From Sporolactobacillus laevolacticus DSM 442 (GTDB lineage Bacteria > Bacillota > Bacilli > Bacillales > Sporolactobacillaceae): a stretch of DNA of 47,574 bases. Under the pieces are notes generated by a model. The model had not been told where the DNA came from and did no database searches. It worked only from the letters and a program-made list of their open reading frames with translations. Below, one piece after another: positions 15,289-30,077 of the stretch (positions are counted from its first letter, which is position 1; the number at the start of each line of letters is the position of its first letter). The translations under genes were made by a program, and so were the position numbers. The DNA lies in NCBI RefSeq assembly GCF_000497245.1, contig NZ_AWTC01000023.1, positions 1 to 47,574 of the forward strand. Reading direction: 5' to 3'.

Positions 15289-15948
15289 ATGATTGAATCC
15301 GCATTGCCATCAAGTAAACTGATCTCTGTCGCCGGAATGGTCGGCATTGGGAAAACGACTTTTGCCACAGTTCTGGCAGATCGTCTGCACTATCGTACGT
15401 CCTTTGAAAAAGTGGATGGAAATCCTTATCTTGATTTATTTTATCAAGACTTTGAACGCTGGGCTTTCCACCTTCAGATTTTCTTTCTCGGAGAACGTTT
15501 TAAGGAAACACAAAAGATGACAGGCTGTTCGGAAAGTTTTGTCCAAGACCGGTCGATTTATGAGGATACCGGTATTTTTGCGAAAATGCACTATGAAAAG
15601 GGTACGATGTCTAAGGCAGACTATCAAACATATACCAGCTTGTTTGATGCAATGGTGATGACTCCTTATTTCCGTCATCCCGATTTGCTGATCTACCTGC
15701 ACGGTTCACTTGACGCGACTGTCCGAAGAATCTGCCGACGCGGACGCGGCCTTGAAAAAGAAACGCCAACCAGTTACTGGGAAGAAATGTTCACACGCTA
15801 TGAACGATGGATCGACCAGTTCACTGTTTGTCCGGTTCTGAAGCTCAATATTGATGACTATGATCTGATCAATAATCCTGTCTCTGTCGACCGCATTGTC
15901 ACCCGTGTTCAAGAATTGCTAGAAGAAAAAACAAGTTGCAGCCGTTAA
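15289..15948 (+). CDS. deoxynucleoside kinase (dGK/dCK family)
   Basis: This enzyme phosphorylates deoxynucleosides (deoxyguanosine or deoxyadenosine/deoxycytidine) in the salvage pathway. The 219-residue protein has the P-loop GMVGIGKTT (16-24), the substrate-site QDRSIYED (about 86-93) and the lid region RRICRRGRGLE. Bacillus subtilis has two paralogues, dck and dgk, near serS; only one is here, and I cannot tell which specificity it has. AAAGGG lies upstream of the ATG. It faces the serS unit and ends in a shared bidirectional terminator. Confidence 0.9.
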   Translation: MIESALPSSKLISVAGMVGIGKTTFATVLADRLHYRTSFEKVDGNPYLDLFYQDFERWAFHLQIFFLGERFKETQKMTGCSESFVQDRSIYEDTGIFAKMHYEKGTMSKADYQTYTSLFDAMVMTPYFRHPDLLIYLHGSLDATVRRICRRGRGLEKETPTSYWEEMFTRYERWIDQFTVCPVLKLNIDDYDLINNPVSVDRIVTRVQELLEEKTSCSR

Positions 15949-15995
15949 AAAAAACTCGTGAGGTGGAATTATTCCGCCACCTTACGAGTTTTTTT
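15949..15995 (+). terminator. bidirectional terminator between the kinase and the 49-aa gene
   Basis: AAAACTCGTGAGGTGG pairs with CCACCTTACGAGTTTT (one G-U). T-runs follow on both strands, so it can end both the kinase message and the serS-side message. Confidence 0.85.
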
Positions 15996-16143
15996 ATTCA
16001 TTTTTCTCTTTACTTGTTGTCTGCTTTTCTTGATTTTGCTCTTCATTGGACACTTTCGGTTTTCCCGGATTCAATGTGATTCCAAGATCTTCAATCATTT
16101 TCGTCAGTCTGGCGTCATTGTTCACTTTCTGATGAAAAGGCAT
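15994..16143 (-). CDS. small protein of unknown function downstream of serS, 49 aa
   Basis: The ATG at 16143 has AGGAGGTGCGCC directly upstream. The 49-residue product starts MPFHQKVNNDARLTKMIEDLG and has a very hydrophilic, glutamine- and lysine-rich tail. No cysteine, membrane segment or known motif is present. It begins 41 bases after the serS stop with no clear terminator between, so it is probably co-transcribed with serS. The stop codon overlaps the shared terminator. Confidence 0.6.
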   Translation of the reverse strand: MPFHQKVNNDARLTKMIEDLGITLNPGKPKVSNEEQNQEKQTTSKEKNE

Positions 16144-16184
16144 GGCGCACCTCCTATGATTTTGACCGTTTGAGCTAAGTTTGC

Positions 16185-17747
<1,563 letters not shown>

Positions 17748-17753
17748 ATATAA

Positions 17754-17782
17754 AATCTACACTAATGACGAAAAAAAAGCAA
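17754..17782 (-). promoter_or_regulatory. promoter of the serS T-box transcript
   Basis: The minus strand has TTGCTT (17777-17782), 17 bp and TAGATT (17754-17759), just after the pdxT stop. Confidence 0.45.
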
Positions 17783-17786
17783 GCGG

Positions 17787-18362
17787 TTAAATACTTTCTT
17801 CTACCATATGGACAAAGTAGCTGTGCATGGCCGGATCATCAGTCAGTTCAGGGTGGAATGCGCAGGCAAGAAAACGCCCTTCACGGCAAGCCACAATATG
17901 ACCTTCAAAGGTCGCCAGCACGTCCACATTTTCTTCAGCGCTTTTAATATATGGCGCGCGGATAAATACTCCGTTGTAGGATTCACTGATTCCCTTAATT
18001 TCCAGATCCGCCTCAAAGCTGTCCACTTGTTTGCCAAAGGCATTTCGTTTCACATCTATATCAAGAAGGCCAAGATGCGGACCTTGTCTTCCTTCGATCT
18101 GTTTCGCCATCAAAATCAAGCCAGCGCAAGTGCCAAAAACAGGCTTCTGATCGGCAAAGAGCTTAATCGCTTCAAAAAGTCCGTAGCGATCCATCAGTCG
18201 GCGCATCATTGTACTTTCACCGCCTGGAAGAACGAGTCCGTCCACTCCGTCCAGATCCCGCACATCTTTAACTGTTACAACATTTGCACCGGAGAGCTCC
18301 AGAGCACGAACATGCTCGCTGACTGCTCCCTGAAGTGCGAGTACGCCAATTTTTACAGACAT
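17787..18362 (-). CDS. pdxT: pyridoxal 5'-phosphate synthase glutaminase subunit PdxT
   Basis: PdxT hydrolyses glutamine and channels ammonia to PdxS in the DXP-independent vitamin B6 route. The 191-residue class I amidotransferase has the nucleophile Cys79 (GTCAG) and the His170/Glu172 pair (HPE), together with LPGGES (45-50). It starts 14 bases after pdxS and forms an operon with it. Confidence 0.97.
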   Translation of the reverse strand: MSVKIGVLALQGAVSEHVRALELSGANVVTVKDVRDLDGVDGLVLPGGESTMMRRLMDRYGLFEAIKLFADQKPVFGTCAGLILMAKQIEGRQGPHLGLLDIDVKRNAFGKQVDSFEADLEIKGISESYNGVFIRAPYIKSAEENVDVLATFEGHIVACREGRFLACAFHPELTDDPAMHSYFVHMVEESI

Positions 18363-18376
18363 AGTCTTGCTCCACC

Positions 18377-19264
18377 TCAGATTCCGCGATCCTGCATACG
18401 TTCTGCAGGTTCAAGAGTACTCATATCGATTCCCTTCATGGGCGTTCCGAGTCCTTTTGACAATTCGACAATGCGTTCATAATCCTGATAATAGGTTGTT
18501 GCTTCAACAATAGAGCGGGCAAATTTCGCAGGATTTTCCGACTTAAAAATACCTGAACCAACAAAAACGCCGTCAGCTCCAAGCTCCATCATCAGAGCAG
18601 CATCTGCAGGTGTCGCAACACCGCCGGCAGCAAAATTGACAACCGGCAGCCGTCCCGCTTCTCTAATCTGAAGGAGTATTTCATAAGGTGCACCCAGTTC
18701 TTTAGCAAAAACCATCAATTCATCCGGAGCCATAGCAACAACCTTGCGTACCTGGCTGTTGACAAGCCGCATATGACGAACTGCTTCGACAATGTTGCCA
18801 GTTCCTGGTTCGCCTTTCGTACGCAGCATTGCAGCACCTTCACCAATTCTTCTAGCTGCTTCGCCAAGATCACGGCATCCGCACACAAAAGGAACGGTGA
18901 ATGCTTTTTTATCTATATGAAACACATCATCTGCAGGTGTGAGCACTTCGCTTTCATCGATATAATCCACTTTCATTGCTTCAAGCACGCGAGCTTCAAC
19001 AATATGACCGATTCTTGCTTTAGCCATAACCGGAATAGAAACCGCATTCTGAACCTGCTCAACAATCGTCGGATCTGCCATTCGTGCTACTCCGCCCGCT
19101 TTACGGATATCCGATGGGACGCGTTCCAGTGCCATAACCGCTGTCGCTCCCGCTTCTTCAGCTATCTTTGCTTGTTCGGCGTTGACCACGTCCATGATCA
19201 CGCCGCCTTTTTGCATTTCTGCCATACCGCGCTTTACGCGTTCCGTACCTCTCTGTGCCACCAT
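18377..19264 (-). CDS. pdxS: pyridoxal 5'-phosphate synthase lyase subunit PdxS
   Basis: PdxS makes PLP from ribose 5-phosphate, glyceraldehyde 3-phosphate and ammonia. The 295-residue (beta/alpha)8 barrel has the Schiff-base lysine in [10 protein letters not shown] (Lys82) and the phosphate loop [10 protein letters not shown]. Twelve PdxS and twelve PdxT subunits form the complex. The ATG at 19264 follows GGAGG at short spacing. No PdxR regulator is nearby. Confidence 0.97.
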   Translation of the reverse strand: MVAQRGTERVKRGMAEMQKGGVIMDVVNAEQAKIAEEAGATAVMALERVPSDIRKAGGVARMADPTIVEQVQNAVSIPVMAKARIGHIVEARVLEAMKVDYIDESEVLTPADDVFHIDKKAFTVPFVCGCRDLGEAARRIGEGAAMLRTKGEPGTGNIVEAVRHMRLVNSQVRKVVAMAPDELMVFAKELGAPYEILLQIREAGRLPVVNFAAGGVATPADAALMMELGADGVFVGSGIFKSENPAKFARSIVEATTYYQDYERIVELSKGLGTPMKGIDMSTLEPAERMQDRGI

Positions 19265-19305
19265 AATCCCTCCAGTGTTTTCTCTAAAATAAAATAGTTA
19301 GGGTA

Positions 19306-19333
19306 TCTATAGTGTACAATAAACCTTAGTAAA
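19306..19333 (-). promoter_or_regulatory. candidate promoter of pdxST
   Basis: The minus strand has TTTACT (19328-19333), 16 bp and TATAGA (19306-19311), about 40 bp before the pdxS start. Confidence 0.4.
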
Positions 19334-19380
19334 TAACTATGTATTTATGATTATTAACTTTTTCCTTTTTTTATTTATAA

Positions 19381-19407
19381 GAAAAAAACCGGGAATTCTC
19401 CCGGTTT
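19381..19407 (-). terminator. dacA terminator
   Basis: On the minus strand a 9-bp stem AAACCGGGA/TCCCGGTTT with a GAAT-type 4-nt loop is followed by seven T. Confidence 0.9.
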
Positions 19408-19440
19408 CATGAATCTATTATTCAATTCAAAACATTAATC

Positions 19441-20793
19441 TTAAAAGAGTCCTGCAATCCATGAGAAAATCGAACCAAAGAAGCTGCCGATGCCTTTGAA
19501 CATACGCACAAACCAGTTGTTTCTGTCTACTTGCTCTGCTGCAATCACAGGAATTTGATTGTTATTATTGTAAAGGTAGCCATACTTGGCGCTTCCATTC
19601 GAGGCAAGCGTCGCATAACCAATTTTTTCACCCTTTTTCACAGGGGCTTCAAGTTTGCCGTCTTTGAGCTTTGAACGATCCAGAACGACGTTAAATTTGG
19701 ATGGCACTTTTTCACCATTAGCTGCCGTAATGCTATAGGATTTTCCAAAAGCTACTTTTACCTGGTCTTTCTTGCCGTTGTGCACAGCTACAGCTTTTTG
19801 CCCTTTAATTAGTTGGTTTTTCTTGGCAACAGTTTTCTGCGAGAATTGCTGATAGCCATAATCAAAGAGTGTGCGTGTCTGCTCAAAGCGCTGAGCATCT
19901 GAAGTAGTGCCCATAACAACGCTGATCAGACGGTGTCCCCCGCGATTAACGGTTCCGGTAAAGCAATAACCGGCAAGATCTGTATGGCCGGTTTTCAAGC
20001 CGTCTACGCCATCATATTTAAATTTATCCATGTTCACACCAAAGCCTGGAAGCATGTAATTCCAGTTGACCATCTGAATCGGTTTATTCGGTGCAACAAT
20101 GCCCGCTGTAAAATTCTTCAATGGAATCCTAGAGATCGTTAATGCTTCTGGATAGTCCTTAATCACATGATAAGCTAGTTTTACCAGATCGCGGGCAGAT
20201 AACTTATTGCTGTCATTCGGGCCGCCGTATGGCGCGAACTTGCCTAAGTCTATATTTTCAAGTCCTGAACTGTTGATGTAGTGGGCACTGGTCATGCCAA
20301 ACTTTTTCGCGGTCTTATTCATCACGTCGACAAAATTCTTTTCTGAGCCGCCGACTTTTTCAGCCAAAGCAATCGTTGCTCCATTAGCGGAATAGATCGC
20401 CATTGCTTCGTACAATTCTCTCACTGTGTATTGATAGTCTTTTCTAAGCGGCACATTAGAAAAAGATCGATTCTGCGAAATTTGATACGCATAATCACTG
20501 ATCGACACTTTTGAATCCCAGGTCAATTTTTTCGAATGAAGCGCCTGCATCACTAAATACTCGGTCATCATCTTCGTCATGCTGGCCGGTGGGTACACTT
20601 TATCCGCATTCTTCTCATATAAAATCTGGCCGCTGTTAAAATCAATGAGAATTGCCGACTTGGCCTTTACACCAAGCGTATCTTGCGCCGCATCAGCCTT
20701 AGATGCGAATGGCGCTTGAAACGTCAGCGTCAGAACCAACAAAAAAACAAGACCTGCCGCAGCAAAGCGACCCAACTTTTTTCCGAAATTCAA
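19441..20793 (-). CDS. dacA: D-alanyl-D-alanine carboxypeptidase (PBP5-type)
   Basis: This enzyme trims the terminal D-Ala from peptidoglycan pentapeptides outside the membrane. The 450-residue protein has a signal peptide (to about residue 35, ASKADA), the active-site SMTK (Ser71-Lys74), the SAN triad in YSANGAT and the KTG in GLKTGHTD. It ends in a C-terminal amphipathic helix (WFVRMFKGIGSFFGSIFSWIAG) for membrane attachment. The start is TTG at 20793 with GGGGGTG upstream. In Bacillus subtilis dacA follows guaB, as here. Confidence 0.95.
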   Translation of the reverse strand: MNFGKKLGRFAAAGLVFLLVLTLTFQAPFASKADAAQDTLGVKAKSAILIDFNSGQILYEKNADKVYPPASMTKMMTEYLVMQALHSKKLTWDSKVSISDYAYQISQNRSFSNVPLRKDYQYTVRELYEAMAIYSANGATIALAEKVGGSEKNFVDVMNKTAKKFGMTSAHYINSSGLENIDLGKFAPYGGPNDSNKLSARDLVKLAYHVIKDYPEALTISRIPLKNFTAGIVAPNKPIQMVNWNYMLPGFGVNMDKFKYDGVDGLKTGHTDLAGYCFTGTVNRGGHRLISVVMGTTSDAQRFEQTRTLFDYGYQQFSQKTVAKKNQLIKGQKAVAVHNGKKDQVKVAFGKSYSITAANGEKVPSKFNVVLDRSKLKDGKLEAPVKKGEKIGYATLASNGSAKYGYLYNNNNQIPVIAAEQVDRNNWFVRMFKGIGSFFGSIFSWIAGLF

Positions 20794-20843
20794 CCCCTAC
20801 ACCCCCGAATGAGTTCATGCGTTTTGAAGTAACGCATACATAG

Positions 20844-20870
20844 AAAACCGAGGCGATACATGCCGTCTCG
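20844..20870 (-). terminator. possible guaB terminator
   Basis: On the minus strand CGAGACG and CGCCTCG pair with one mismatch and are followed by GTTTTCT. It is weak. The rest of the dacA-guaB gap shows nothing else. Confidence 0.35.
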
Positions 20871-20967
20871 TGTTTTCTTTATCTATGAAAATAGATACAA
20901 ATTCTTGTTCACCCGCTTGTCTTACTCTGCCAAAGCAGCCCGATCTGACGGAACAGAAAATCTATTA

Positions 20968-22485
<1,518 letters not shown>

Positions 22486-22493
22486 TTATTGAT

Positions 22494-22522
22494 AGCTTAT
22501 CAAGTGCATCAGCCACTGTCAA
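22494..22522 (-). promoter_or_regulatory. sigma-A promoter of guaB
   Basis: The minus strand has TTGACA (22517-22522), 17 bp and TAAGCT (22494-22499). The gap upstream (22523-22712) also holds a short AGATC/GATCT hairpin followed by ATTTTTT near 22590-22610, which may be a second terminator. Confidence 0.65.
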
Positions 22523-22712
22523 GAACACAGAATGAAGTTGAATTTTTCTAATAACGGTCAACTATTTTAACGATTCTTTACTAATAAAAAATAGATCCTG
22601 CCGATCTCTACGTATTCCCATTCATTATAAACTGATTTTCAATTGATCGCAGGTAGTTTCTTTTTCCAGTGGCTCGTAGAATTCTTTGAAAAACCTATTT
22701 ACCGAATGATTC

Positions 22713-22755
22713 AAAAAAGAATCGCCACCATTGTTACATGAAGCGTTCAATGGTG
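22713..22755 (-). terminator. possible terminator of the HD-GYP-like gene
   Basis: CAATGGTG/CACCATTG arms (22748-22755 and 22726-22733) flank the stop codon. They are followed eight bases later on the minus strand by TTTTTT. The distance to the T-run is longer than usual. Confidence 0.4.
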
Positions 22756-23819
22756 ACGTTTCTATTTTCGGCGAGAGAAATAACCTCATTATTTGCCAAA
22801 TGAATCATCGGCCTTGTCGGCTCTTTAGTCGGAATAAACGTAATTTCACCGGTTTGTCCATCGGAGAGCTGAATGGTCATTCCAATGAAAAGCGTCATAA
22901 GTTCATAGCAAAATTTATCCAGTAAATACCTTGATAATTTTCCATAAGAAAACTCTCTCAACGTATCTAATGCTGATAATACATTTCCTGACCTTGATTT
23001 TGACATATGGTCCAAAAAGCTGTCGCAAATCATCAGCATTTTTCCATTGAGGCTAAGCTGGTCGCCTTTGATATTAAGCGGAAAGCCGCTGCCGTCTTCA
23101 CGTTCATGATGCTGAACAACAGCAATCACCGTCTCGTTCTTTAAGGTCTGTAGACCCTTGAGCATTTTATAACTATCAACAGCATGCCTTTCATACAAAG
23201 CCCGTTCACTGCCCACATACGCATCTTTTTTATTCAACAATGACGGTGGCAGCTTAGAGAGACCGCAATCGGCGAGCATTCCGGCAAGTCCAAATTGCAC
23301 AGTGTCACCGGTACTATAATTAGATCTCTTTGCAAAAAATGCGGAAAGCAAACCGAATGTGACACTTCGATCAGCCAGATTTTCTACTCTACCATGCCTG
23401 ACGAGAAAAGAAGCGAGCCACATCGGGTCTTCGACGAGATCCATGATCAAGGGCATCATTGCGCTTCTGAAATCACCGATAGAAACACTTGCTCCAGACT
23501 GCCAGTTGGCAAAGAACACTTGATAGGCTTTCACAGATTGCCAATATTTCTGATCTAATGGACTGAAACTTTGCTTAGGTTCAGAGCTCTTTTTTGAGGG
23601 CTTGGCGGTTTCGCGAACTTCTTTTTTTTCAACCGGATTCTTCACAATACCCGGCATGAGGCGATCGACTTCAACTTGTTCAATTAGAAAAGCCTTTAAG
23701 AAAGCAATATGCGTTGCATTCAGCACCGTGCCTGCCTTCATTAGCGGCTTCACTGATTTTGAATAAACATCTTTAGTTAACTTGCAACCAGCCTTTAGTG
23801 TTTCCGTCTTAACCATCAT
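22734..23819 (-). CDS. HD-GYP-like domain protein lacking the first HD histidine
   Basis: The 361-residue protein has an N-terminal region with a lysine-rich linker (about residues 60-90) and a C-terminal HD-GYP-like domain (about 140-290). HHEREDGSGFP is intact and corresponds to the second HD-GYP motif. At the place of the usual LLHDIGK the sequence is MLADCGLSKLP, so the metal-binding histidine is alanine while the aspartate stays. HD-GYP proteins usually hydrolyse cyclic di-GMP. This one may be inactive or have altered metal binding. No membrane segment is obvious. It lies 37 bp after gyrA, where Bacillus subtilis has yaaC before guaB. Confidence 0.78.
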   Translation of the reverse strand: MMVKTETLKAGCKLTKDVYSKSVKPLMKAGTVLNATHIAFLKAFLIEQVEVDRLMPGIVKNPVEKKEVRETAKPSKKSSEPKQSFSPLDQKYWQSVKAYQVFFANWQSGASVSIGDFRSAMMPLIMDLVEDPMWLASFLVRHGRVENLADRSVTFGLLSAFFAKRSNYSTGDTVQFGLAGMLADCGLSKLPPSLLNKKDAYVGSERALYERHAVDSYKMLKGLQTLKNETVIAVVQHHEREDGSGFPLNIKGDQLSLNGKMLMICDSFLDHMSKSRSGNVLSALDTLREFSYGKLSRYLLDKFCYELMTLFIGMTIQLSDGQTGEITFIPTKEPTRPMIHLANNEVISLAENRNVTIERFM

Positions 23820-23856
23820 CCCGGGCTCGCCTCACAATTCCTGGACAACTGTAAAG

Positions 23857-26313
23857 TTATTCTTCACTCTCGTCCTCAGATTCCTCATCATTGCTCTGAA
23901 TACGGGCAATTGTTGAAACGCTGTCTCCCTCATCAACCCGAATCAAGGTCACGCCCATCGTATTCCGACCAAGCTTGGAAATTCCGGATACAGGCATGCG
24001 AATGATGACGCCATTCGCTGTCATAATCATCAGGTCTTCATTTTCTTCAACGGTTCGAAGCGCAACCAGTTCACCATTTTTTTCGGTAATATTGCACGTC
24101 TTCAAGCCTTTTCCACCACGTGTTTGCGGACGATACTCGCTGATGGCCGTACGCTTGCCAAAACCATTTTCCGTGACAATCAATACATCGAGTTGCTCAT
24201 CAGCTATACCCATACCAACCACTTCGTCGCCTTCATCCAAAGTGATCGCCTTCACGCCTGCCGCTGTTCGGCCCATCGCGCGCACATCGGTTTCATGATA
24301 ACGGATCGCCATGCCTTTCTTTGTACCGACAATCAGATCACGTTCTCCATCTGTAAGTCGGACAGCAATCAGTTCGTCTTCATCACGCACCGTAATCGCA
24401 AACAGTCCGCCTTTTCGTATGTTTGAAAAATCGGAAAGCGGAGAACGCTTCGTGATACCATTTTTAGTCAGAAAAACTAGGAAATGATCGTCACCAAATG
24501 CTTCAACTGGGAAGAATGCGGTAATGTATTCATCCTTTTCAATTTGAATCAAATTTATAATCGGAATACCCTTGGCCGTTCTACCGAATTCCGGAATCTG
24601 ATAGCCTTTAAGCTGGTAAACGCGACCCTTATTGGTGAAAAAGAGGACGTGATGGTGCGTATTCGTCTGGAATAGATGCTCGACAAAATCATCCTCATTG
24701 GTTCCCATACCTTGAACTCCTCGGCCGCCTCGGTTCTGGCTTCTATAGGTGTTGACAGGCATCCGTTTAACATAGCCATTATGGGAAACCGTAATCACGA
24801 TATCTTCGCGTTCGATCAAATCCTCGTCTTCGATCAGATCGTCACCAACCGTGATCTCCGTTCGGCGGATATCGTTATATTTTTCTTTGACTTCACGTAA
24901 TTCTTTGCGAATAATATGCAGCACTTTCTGCTCGTCAGCCAAAATTGCTTTCAGTTCAGCGATCTTTTTAACTAGTTCAGCATATTCCTGCTCAATTTTC
25001 TCTCGTTCGAGTCCGGTCAGTCTTTGCAGACGCATGTCCAAAATTGCCTGAGCCTGAATTTCGGTCAGCGAGAAATTATCCATTAACCCTTGACGGGCAA
25101 TATCTGTTGTCTTCGAATTTCGGATCAGTGCGATGACCTCATCCAAGTGATCCAGGGCCACTCTCAATCCTTCGAGGATGTGCGCGCGTGCTTCTGCTTT
25201 CTTAAGTTCAAATGCCGTCCGGCGGCGAATTACTGTTTCCTGATGTGCCAGGTAATATTGCAGGCATTCTTTAAGCGTCAGAACCCTAGGCTTGCCGTCC
25301 ACAAGTGCCAGCATATTAATGCCAAAACTCGTTTGTAGACCAGTGTGCTTGTAAAGATTATTTAGCAATACGTTGGCGTTTGTGTCACGGCGGACTTCAA
25401 TCACCATACGCATGCCTTCGCGATCCGATTCGTCACGCAAATCGGTTATGCCTTCGATTTTCTTATCTCTGACAAGTTCGGCTATGCGTTCAATCAGCTT
25501 TGCCTTATTCACTTGATAAGGCAGTTCAGTTACGATGATGGTCTGCTTGCCGTTCGCGTTCTCTTCGATTTCCACCTTTGCGCGAACAATGATCGACCCG
25601 CGGCCGGTTCGGTACGCGCGCCTGATGCCCTCACGGCCCAAGATCAAGCCCCCTGTTGGGAAATCAGGACCTGGGATAATTTGCATCAGCTCTTCTGCAG
25701 TAATCTCCTGATTTTTGCTGAGCTCCAGCACGGCATCAATGACTTCGCCTAACTGATGCGGCGGTATATTCGTTGCCATACCGACGGCAATTCCTGAAGC
25801 GCCGTTAACCAGCAAATTTGGAAAACGTGAAGGCAAAACAACCGGTTCTTCCTCGGTGTCATCATAATTGGGTTGAAAATCAATCGTATCCTTGCGAATG
25901 TCGCGAACCATTTCCATTGAAATCTTCGACATGCGTGCTTCGGTATAACGCATGGCCGCCGCCGGATCGCCGTCGACAGAACCGAAGTTTCCATGTCCAT
26001 CAACCAATTCGTACCGGCAACTGAAATCCTGCGCCAAGCGCACCATTGTATCATAAACGGCCGAATCACCGTGCGGGTGGTACTTGCCGATGACTTCTCC
26101 AACAATTCTCGCAGATTTTTTATAAGCTTTATCCGATGTAATACCCAGTTCGTTCATGGCGTAAAGTATGCGCCTATGCACTGGCTTCAAGCCATCGCGA
26201 ACATCCGGCAACGCGCGGCTGACAATAACACTCATTGCGTAACTCAGGAACGAATCGCGCATCTGTTTGCCTATATTGACCGGCTTGACTCTCCGTTCAT
26301 CTTGCTCTGCCAT
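23857..26313 (-). CDS. gyrA: DNA gyrase subunit A
   Basis: The 818-residue protein is the breakage-reunion subunit. The catalytic Tyr123 is in AAAMRYTE, and the C-terminal DNA-wrapping domain has the GyrA-box-like motif [11 protein letters not shown] plus [10 protein letters not shown]. The quinolone-resistance region reads HGDSAVYD with Ser84 and Asp88, the usual sensitive residues. The ATG follows AAGGAGG. It starts 50 bp downstream of gyrB, in the usual pair. Confidence 0.98.
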   Translation of the reverse strand: MAEQDERRVKPVNIGKQMRDSFLSYAMSVIVSRALPDVRDGLKPVHRRILYAMNELGITSDKAYKKSARIVGEVIGKYHPHGDSAVYDTMVRLAQDFSCRYELVDGHGNFGSVDGDPAAAMRYTEARMSKISMEMVRDIRKDTIDFQPNYDDTEEEPVVLPSRFPNLLVNGASGIAVGMATNIPPHQLGEVIDAVLELSKNQEITAEELMQIIPGPDFPTGGLILGREGIRRAYRTGRGSIIVRAKVEIEENANGKQTIIVTELPYQVNKAKLIERIAELVRDKKIEGITDLRDESDREGMRMVIEVRRDTNANVLLNNLYKHTGLQTSFGINMLALVDGKPRVLTLKECLQYYLAHQETVIRRRTAFELKKAEARAHILEGLRVALDHLDEVIALIRNSKTTDIARQGLMDNFSLTEIQAQAILDMRLQRLTGLEREKIEQEYAELVKKIAELKAILADEQKVLHIIRKELREVKEKYNDIRRTEITVGDDLIEDEDLIEREDIVITVSHNGYVKRMPVNTYRSQNRGGRGVQGMGTNEDDFVEHLFQTNTHHHVLFFTNKGRVYQLKGYQIPEFGRTAKGIPIINLIQIEKDEYITAFFPVEAFGDDHFLVFLTKNGITKRSPLSDFSNIRKGGLFAITVRDEDELIAVRLTDGERDLIVGTKKGMAIRYHETDVRAMGRTAAGVKAITLDEGDEVVGMGIADEQLDVLIVTENGFGKRTAISEYRPQTRGGKGLKTCNITEKNGELVALRTVEENEDLMIMTANGVIIRMPVSGISKLGRNTMGVTLIRVDEGDSVSTIARIQSNDEESEDESEE

Positions 26314-26363
26314 TTTGCTTCCTCCTTGCTAAAATCAAAGTGCTTATACGGATGTAGCTGTAA

Positions 26364-28325
<1,962 letters not shown>

Positions 28326-28461
28326 TCATGCGCAGACATCTGAAATTAGACTTAATCGAGTAAAGTACCCTTGAACTAACAAAACTGCCTGCGAAAAAAA
28401 TAGATACTGCACGATGAATTGCTGACCATAGAAGGACAAGGGACTCGCCTTGCTCCAATTG

Positions 28462-29586
28462 TCACTGTTTCACGCATTCTACTTCTCCCTGGTGTATCTG
28501 AAAAAGCGTTGCCCGATCGAGCAGGCTCCGGTCAAGCCCGTCGACAGATGTAGTGGTGACAAACGTCTGCACCTTTTGCTTAAACACACCAAGCAGATGC
28601 GTCTTTCTGATGTCGTCCAGTTCACTTAAAACATCATCCAGCAAGAGAATAGGGTACTCGCCTACTTCATGCTTGATTAATTCAATCTCCGCCAGCTTGA
28701 CGGACAGGGCTGCCGTCCGTTGCTGCCCTTGGGACCCAAACGCTTGAACATCCTTGTCATTGACAAAAAAATTCAGATCATCACGATGCGGTCCAATCAA
28801 GGTTGTCCCCCTGTCCAATTCCCTCTGCTTCAGTCGCTCATAGCTTTCTTGATAAGCTTTTACTATTTTTGACGAATCGGCATTATCTAATACATCCGGC
28901 ACCGAAGATTGATAGATAATGGAGAGCTGCTCTCGTCCGTTGCTGATCTCTTGTTGAATCGGTGCCGCCCATTCGTTCAGTTTGCGAACAAAAACTAGCC
29001 TGCGGCTTATGATTTCAGAAGCTAGAGCAATTAGTTTTTCAGTCAAAATATCGAGCAAAGTGTCGCTTCCGCCTGAGTGCCTAGAGGATCCTCTTAGCAG
29101 GGCATTCCTTTGCTGAAGCACTTTCTGGTACTCACCAAGGCTATGAATATAGACCGGAGCAATCTGTCCAATCTCCATATCGATAAACCGTCTGCGCACC
29201 GAAGGACTGCCTTTGACCAGATTCAAATCTTCCGGTGCAAACATAACCGCGTTGCAGAGACCGACGTAGTCACTCAACCTGCGTTTTTCCAAATGATTAG
29301 CCTTGGCTTTCTTCCCCTTGCTGGAAATAGTCAGTTCAAGCGGTATTGATTGACCATGTTTTGCGATTCTACCCTTTATTTTACCATATTCCCGGTCCCA
29401 TTGGATTAAATCTTTATCATGAGATGTTCGGGGAGACTTGGCAATGGCAAGAACATAGATCGCTTCAAGTAGATTGGTTTTTCCTTGCGCGTTCTCGCCT
29501 AGAAAAACATTCACAGAGTCAGAAAAAGACAGCTGTAAGCTGTCATAATTTCTATACTGCGCTAATTCTATAGATTCAAGTTTCAC
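28462..29586 (-). CDS. recF: DNA replication and repair protein RecF
   Basis: RecF is an SMC-like ATPase that helps load RecA with RecO and RecR. The 374-residue protein has Walker [10 protein letters not shown] (about 31-39), an ABC signature region [13 protein letters not shown] and Walker [12 protein letters not shown]. It starts with GTG at 29586, with GGGGAG ten bases upstream, 16 bp after the yaaA stop. The pair is likely co-transcribed. Confidence 0.96.
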   Translation of the reverse strand: MKLESIELAQYRNYDSLQLSFSDSVNVFLGENAQGKTNLLEAIYVLAIAKSPRTSHDKDLIQWDREYGKIKGRIAKHGQSIPLELTISSKGKKAKANHLEKRRLSDYVGLCNAVMFAPEDLNLVKGSPSVRRRFIDMEIGQIAPVYIHSLGEYQKVLQQRNALLRGSSRHSGGSDTLLDILTEKLIALASEIISRRLVFVRKLNEWAAPIQQEISNGREQLSIIYQSSVPDVLDNADSSKIVKAYQESYERLKQRELDRGTTLIGPHRDDLNFFVNDKDVQAFGSQGQQRTAALSVKLAEIELIKHEVGEYPILLLDDVLSELDDIRKTHLLGVFKQKVQTFVTTTSVDGLDRSLLDRATLFQIHQGEVECVKQ

Positions 29587-29602
29587 AGTGGGGCGTCTCC
29601 CC

Positions 29603-29824
29603 TCAATGGCGGTTGATCATGAAGTCGCCAGAATCGACAATCTTAATCTGATCGCCTTCATACAATTTTTTTCCTCGCCTGTTTTCATGTTCGTCATTGA
29701 CGAAAATTTCGTGTTCCGCCAGAAAATACTTGGCTTCTCCGCCTGTTTGAATCAAACCGACGTATTTCAGAAACTGTCCTAATGTAATAAACAATTCTCC
29801 GTCTTTCAATTTGACCTGTTTCAA
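29603..29824 (-). CDS. yaaA: S4-domain RNA-binding protein YaaA/RlbA
   Basis: This is a 73-residue S4 domain protein with [23 protein letters not shown] and [13 protein letters not shown]. The family always sits between dnaN and recF in Bacillales, and a role with ribosomal RNA is likely. I chose the TTG at 29824 because AGAGG is seven bases upstream and the length fits. An ATG at 29875 lacks a ribosome site. Confidence 0.9.
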   Translation of the reverse strand: MKQVKLKDGELFITLGQFLKYVGLIQTGGEAKYFLAEHEIFVNDEHENRRGKKLYEGDQIKIVDSGDFMINRH

Positions 29825-29927
29825 CGTTCCGCCTCTTTTCTTATTCAATCCGGCATATTTCATTTTATCAGACATAAATTAATGACAAGAGCCTGACATA
29901 CGTTTCCTTACCGCTATTTTAAAGAGT

Positions 29928-30073
29928 TTGTTCAAAAAAGAGGACAAAAAGGGCCGAGAAGGTCAAGAAAACGCCGTTTCGAGCACCAGAGCGTATACAA
30001 ACAATACGTGAGGAGCGGAGAAACAAGTTGACGCAGAGATTCGACAGCAATTTTTCCCGGACTTTTTGAACAA
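29928..30073. repeat. 146-bp palindromic element with 11-bp terminal inverted repeats
   Basis: TTGTTCAAAAA (29928-29938) is matched by TTTTTGAACAA (30063-30073). The interior folds imperfectly on itself and contains GGCCGAGAAGGTCAAGAAAAC and GGAGCGGAGAAACAAGTTGAC segments. I recall very similar intergenic elements in Bacillus and Geobacillus genomes, but cannot verify this here. It fills nearly the whole dnaN-yaaA gap and codes for nothing obvious. It may also act as a terminator or attenuator after dnaN. Confidence 0.65.
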
Positions 30074-30077
30074 CATC

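Noticed and set aside
17787-18482. Plus-strand ORF of 224 codons over pdxT
   Set aside because: It is a shadow of the pdxT frame, which has full catalytic motifs.
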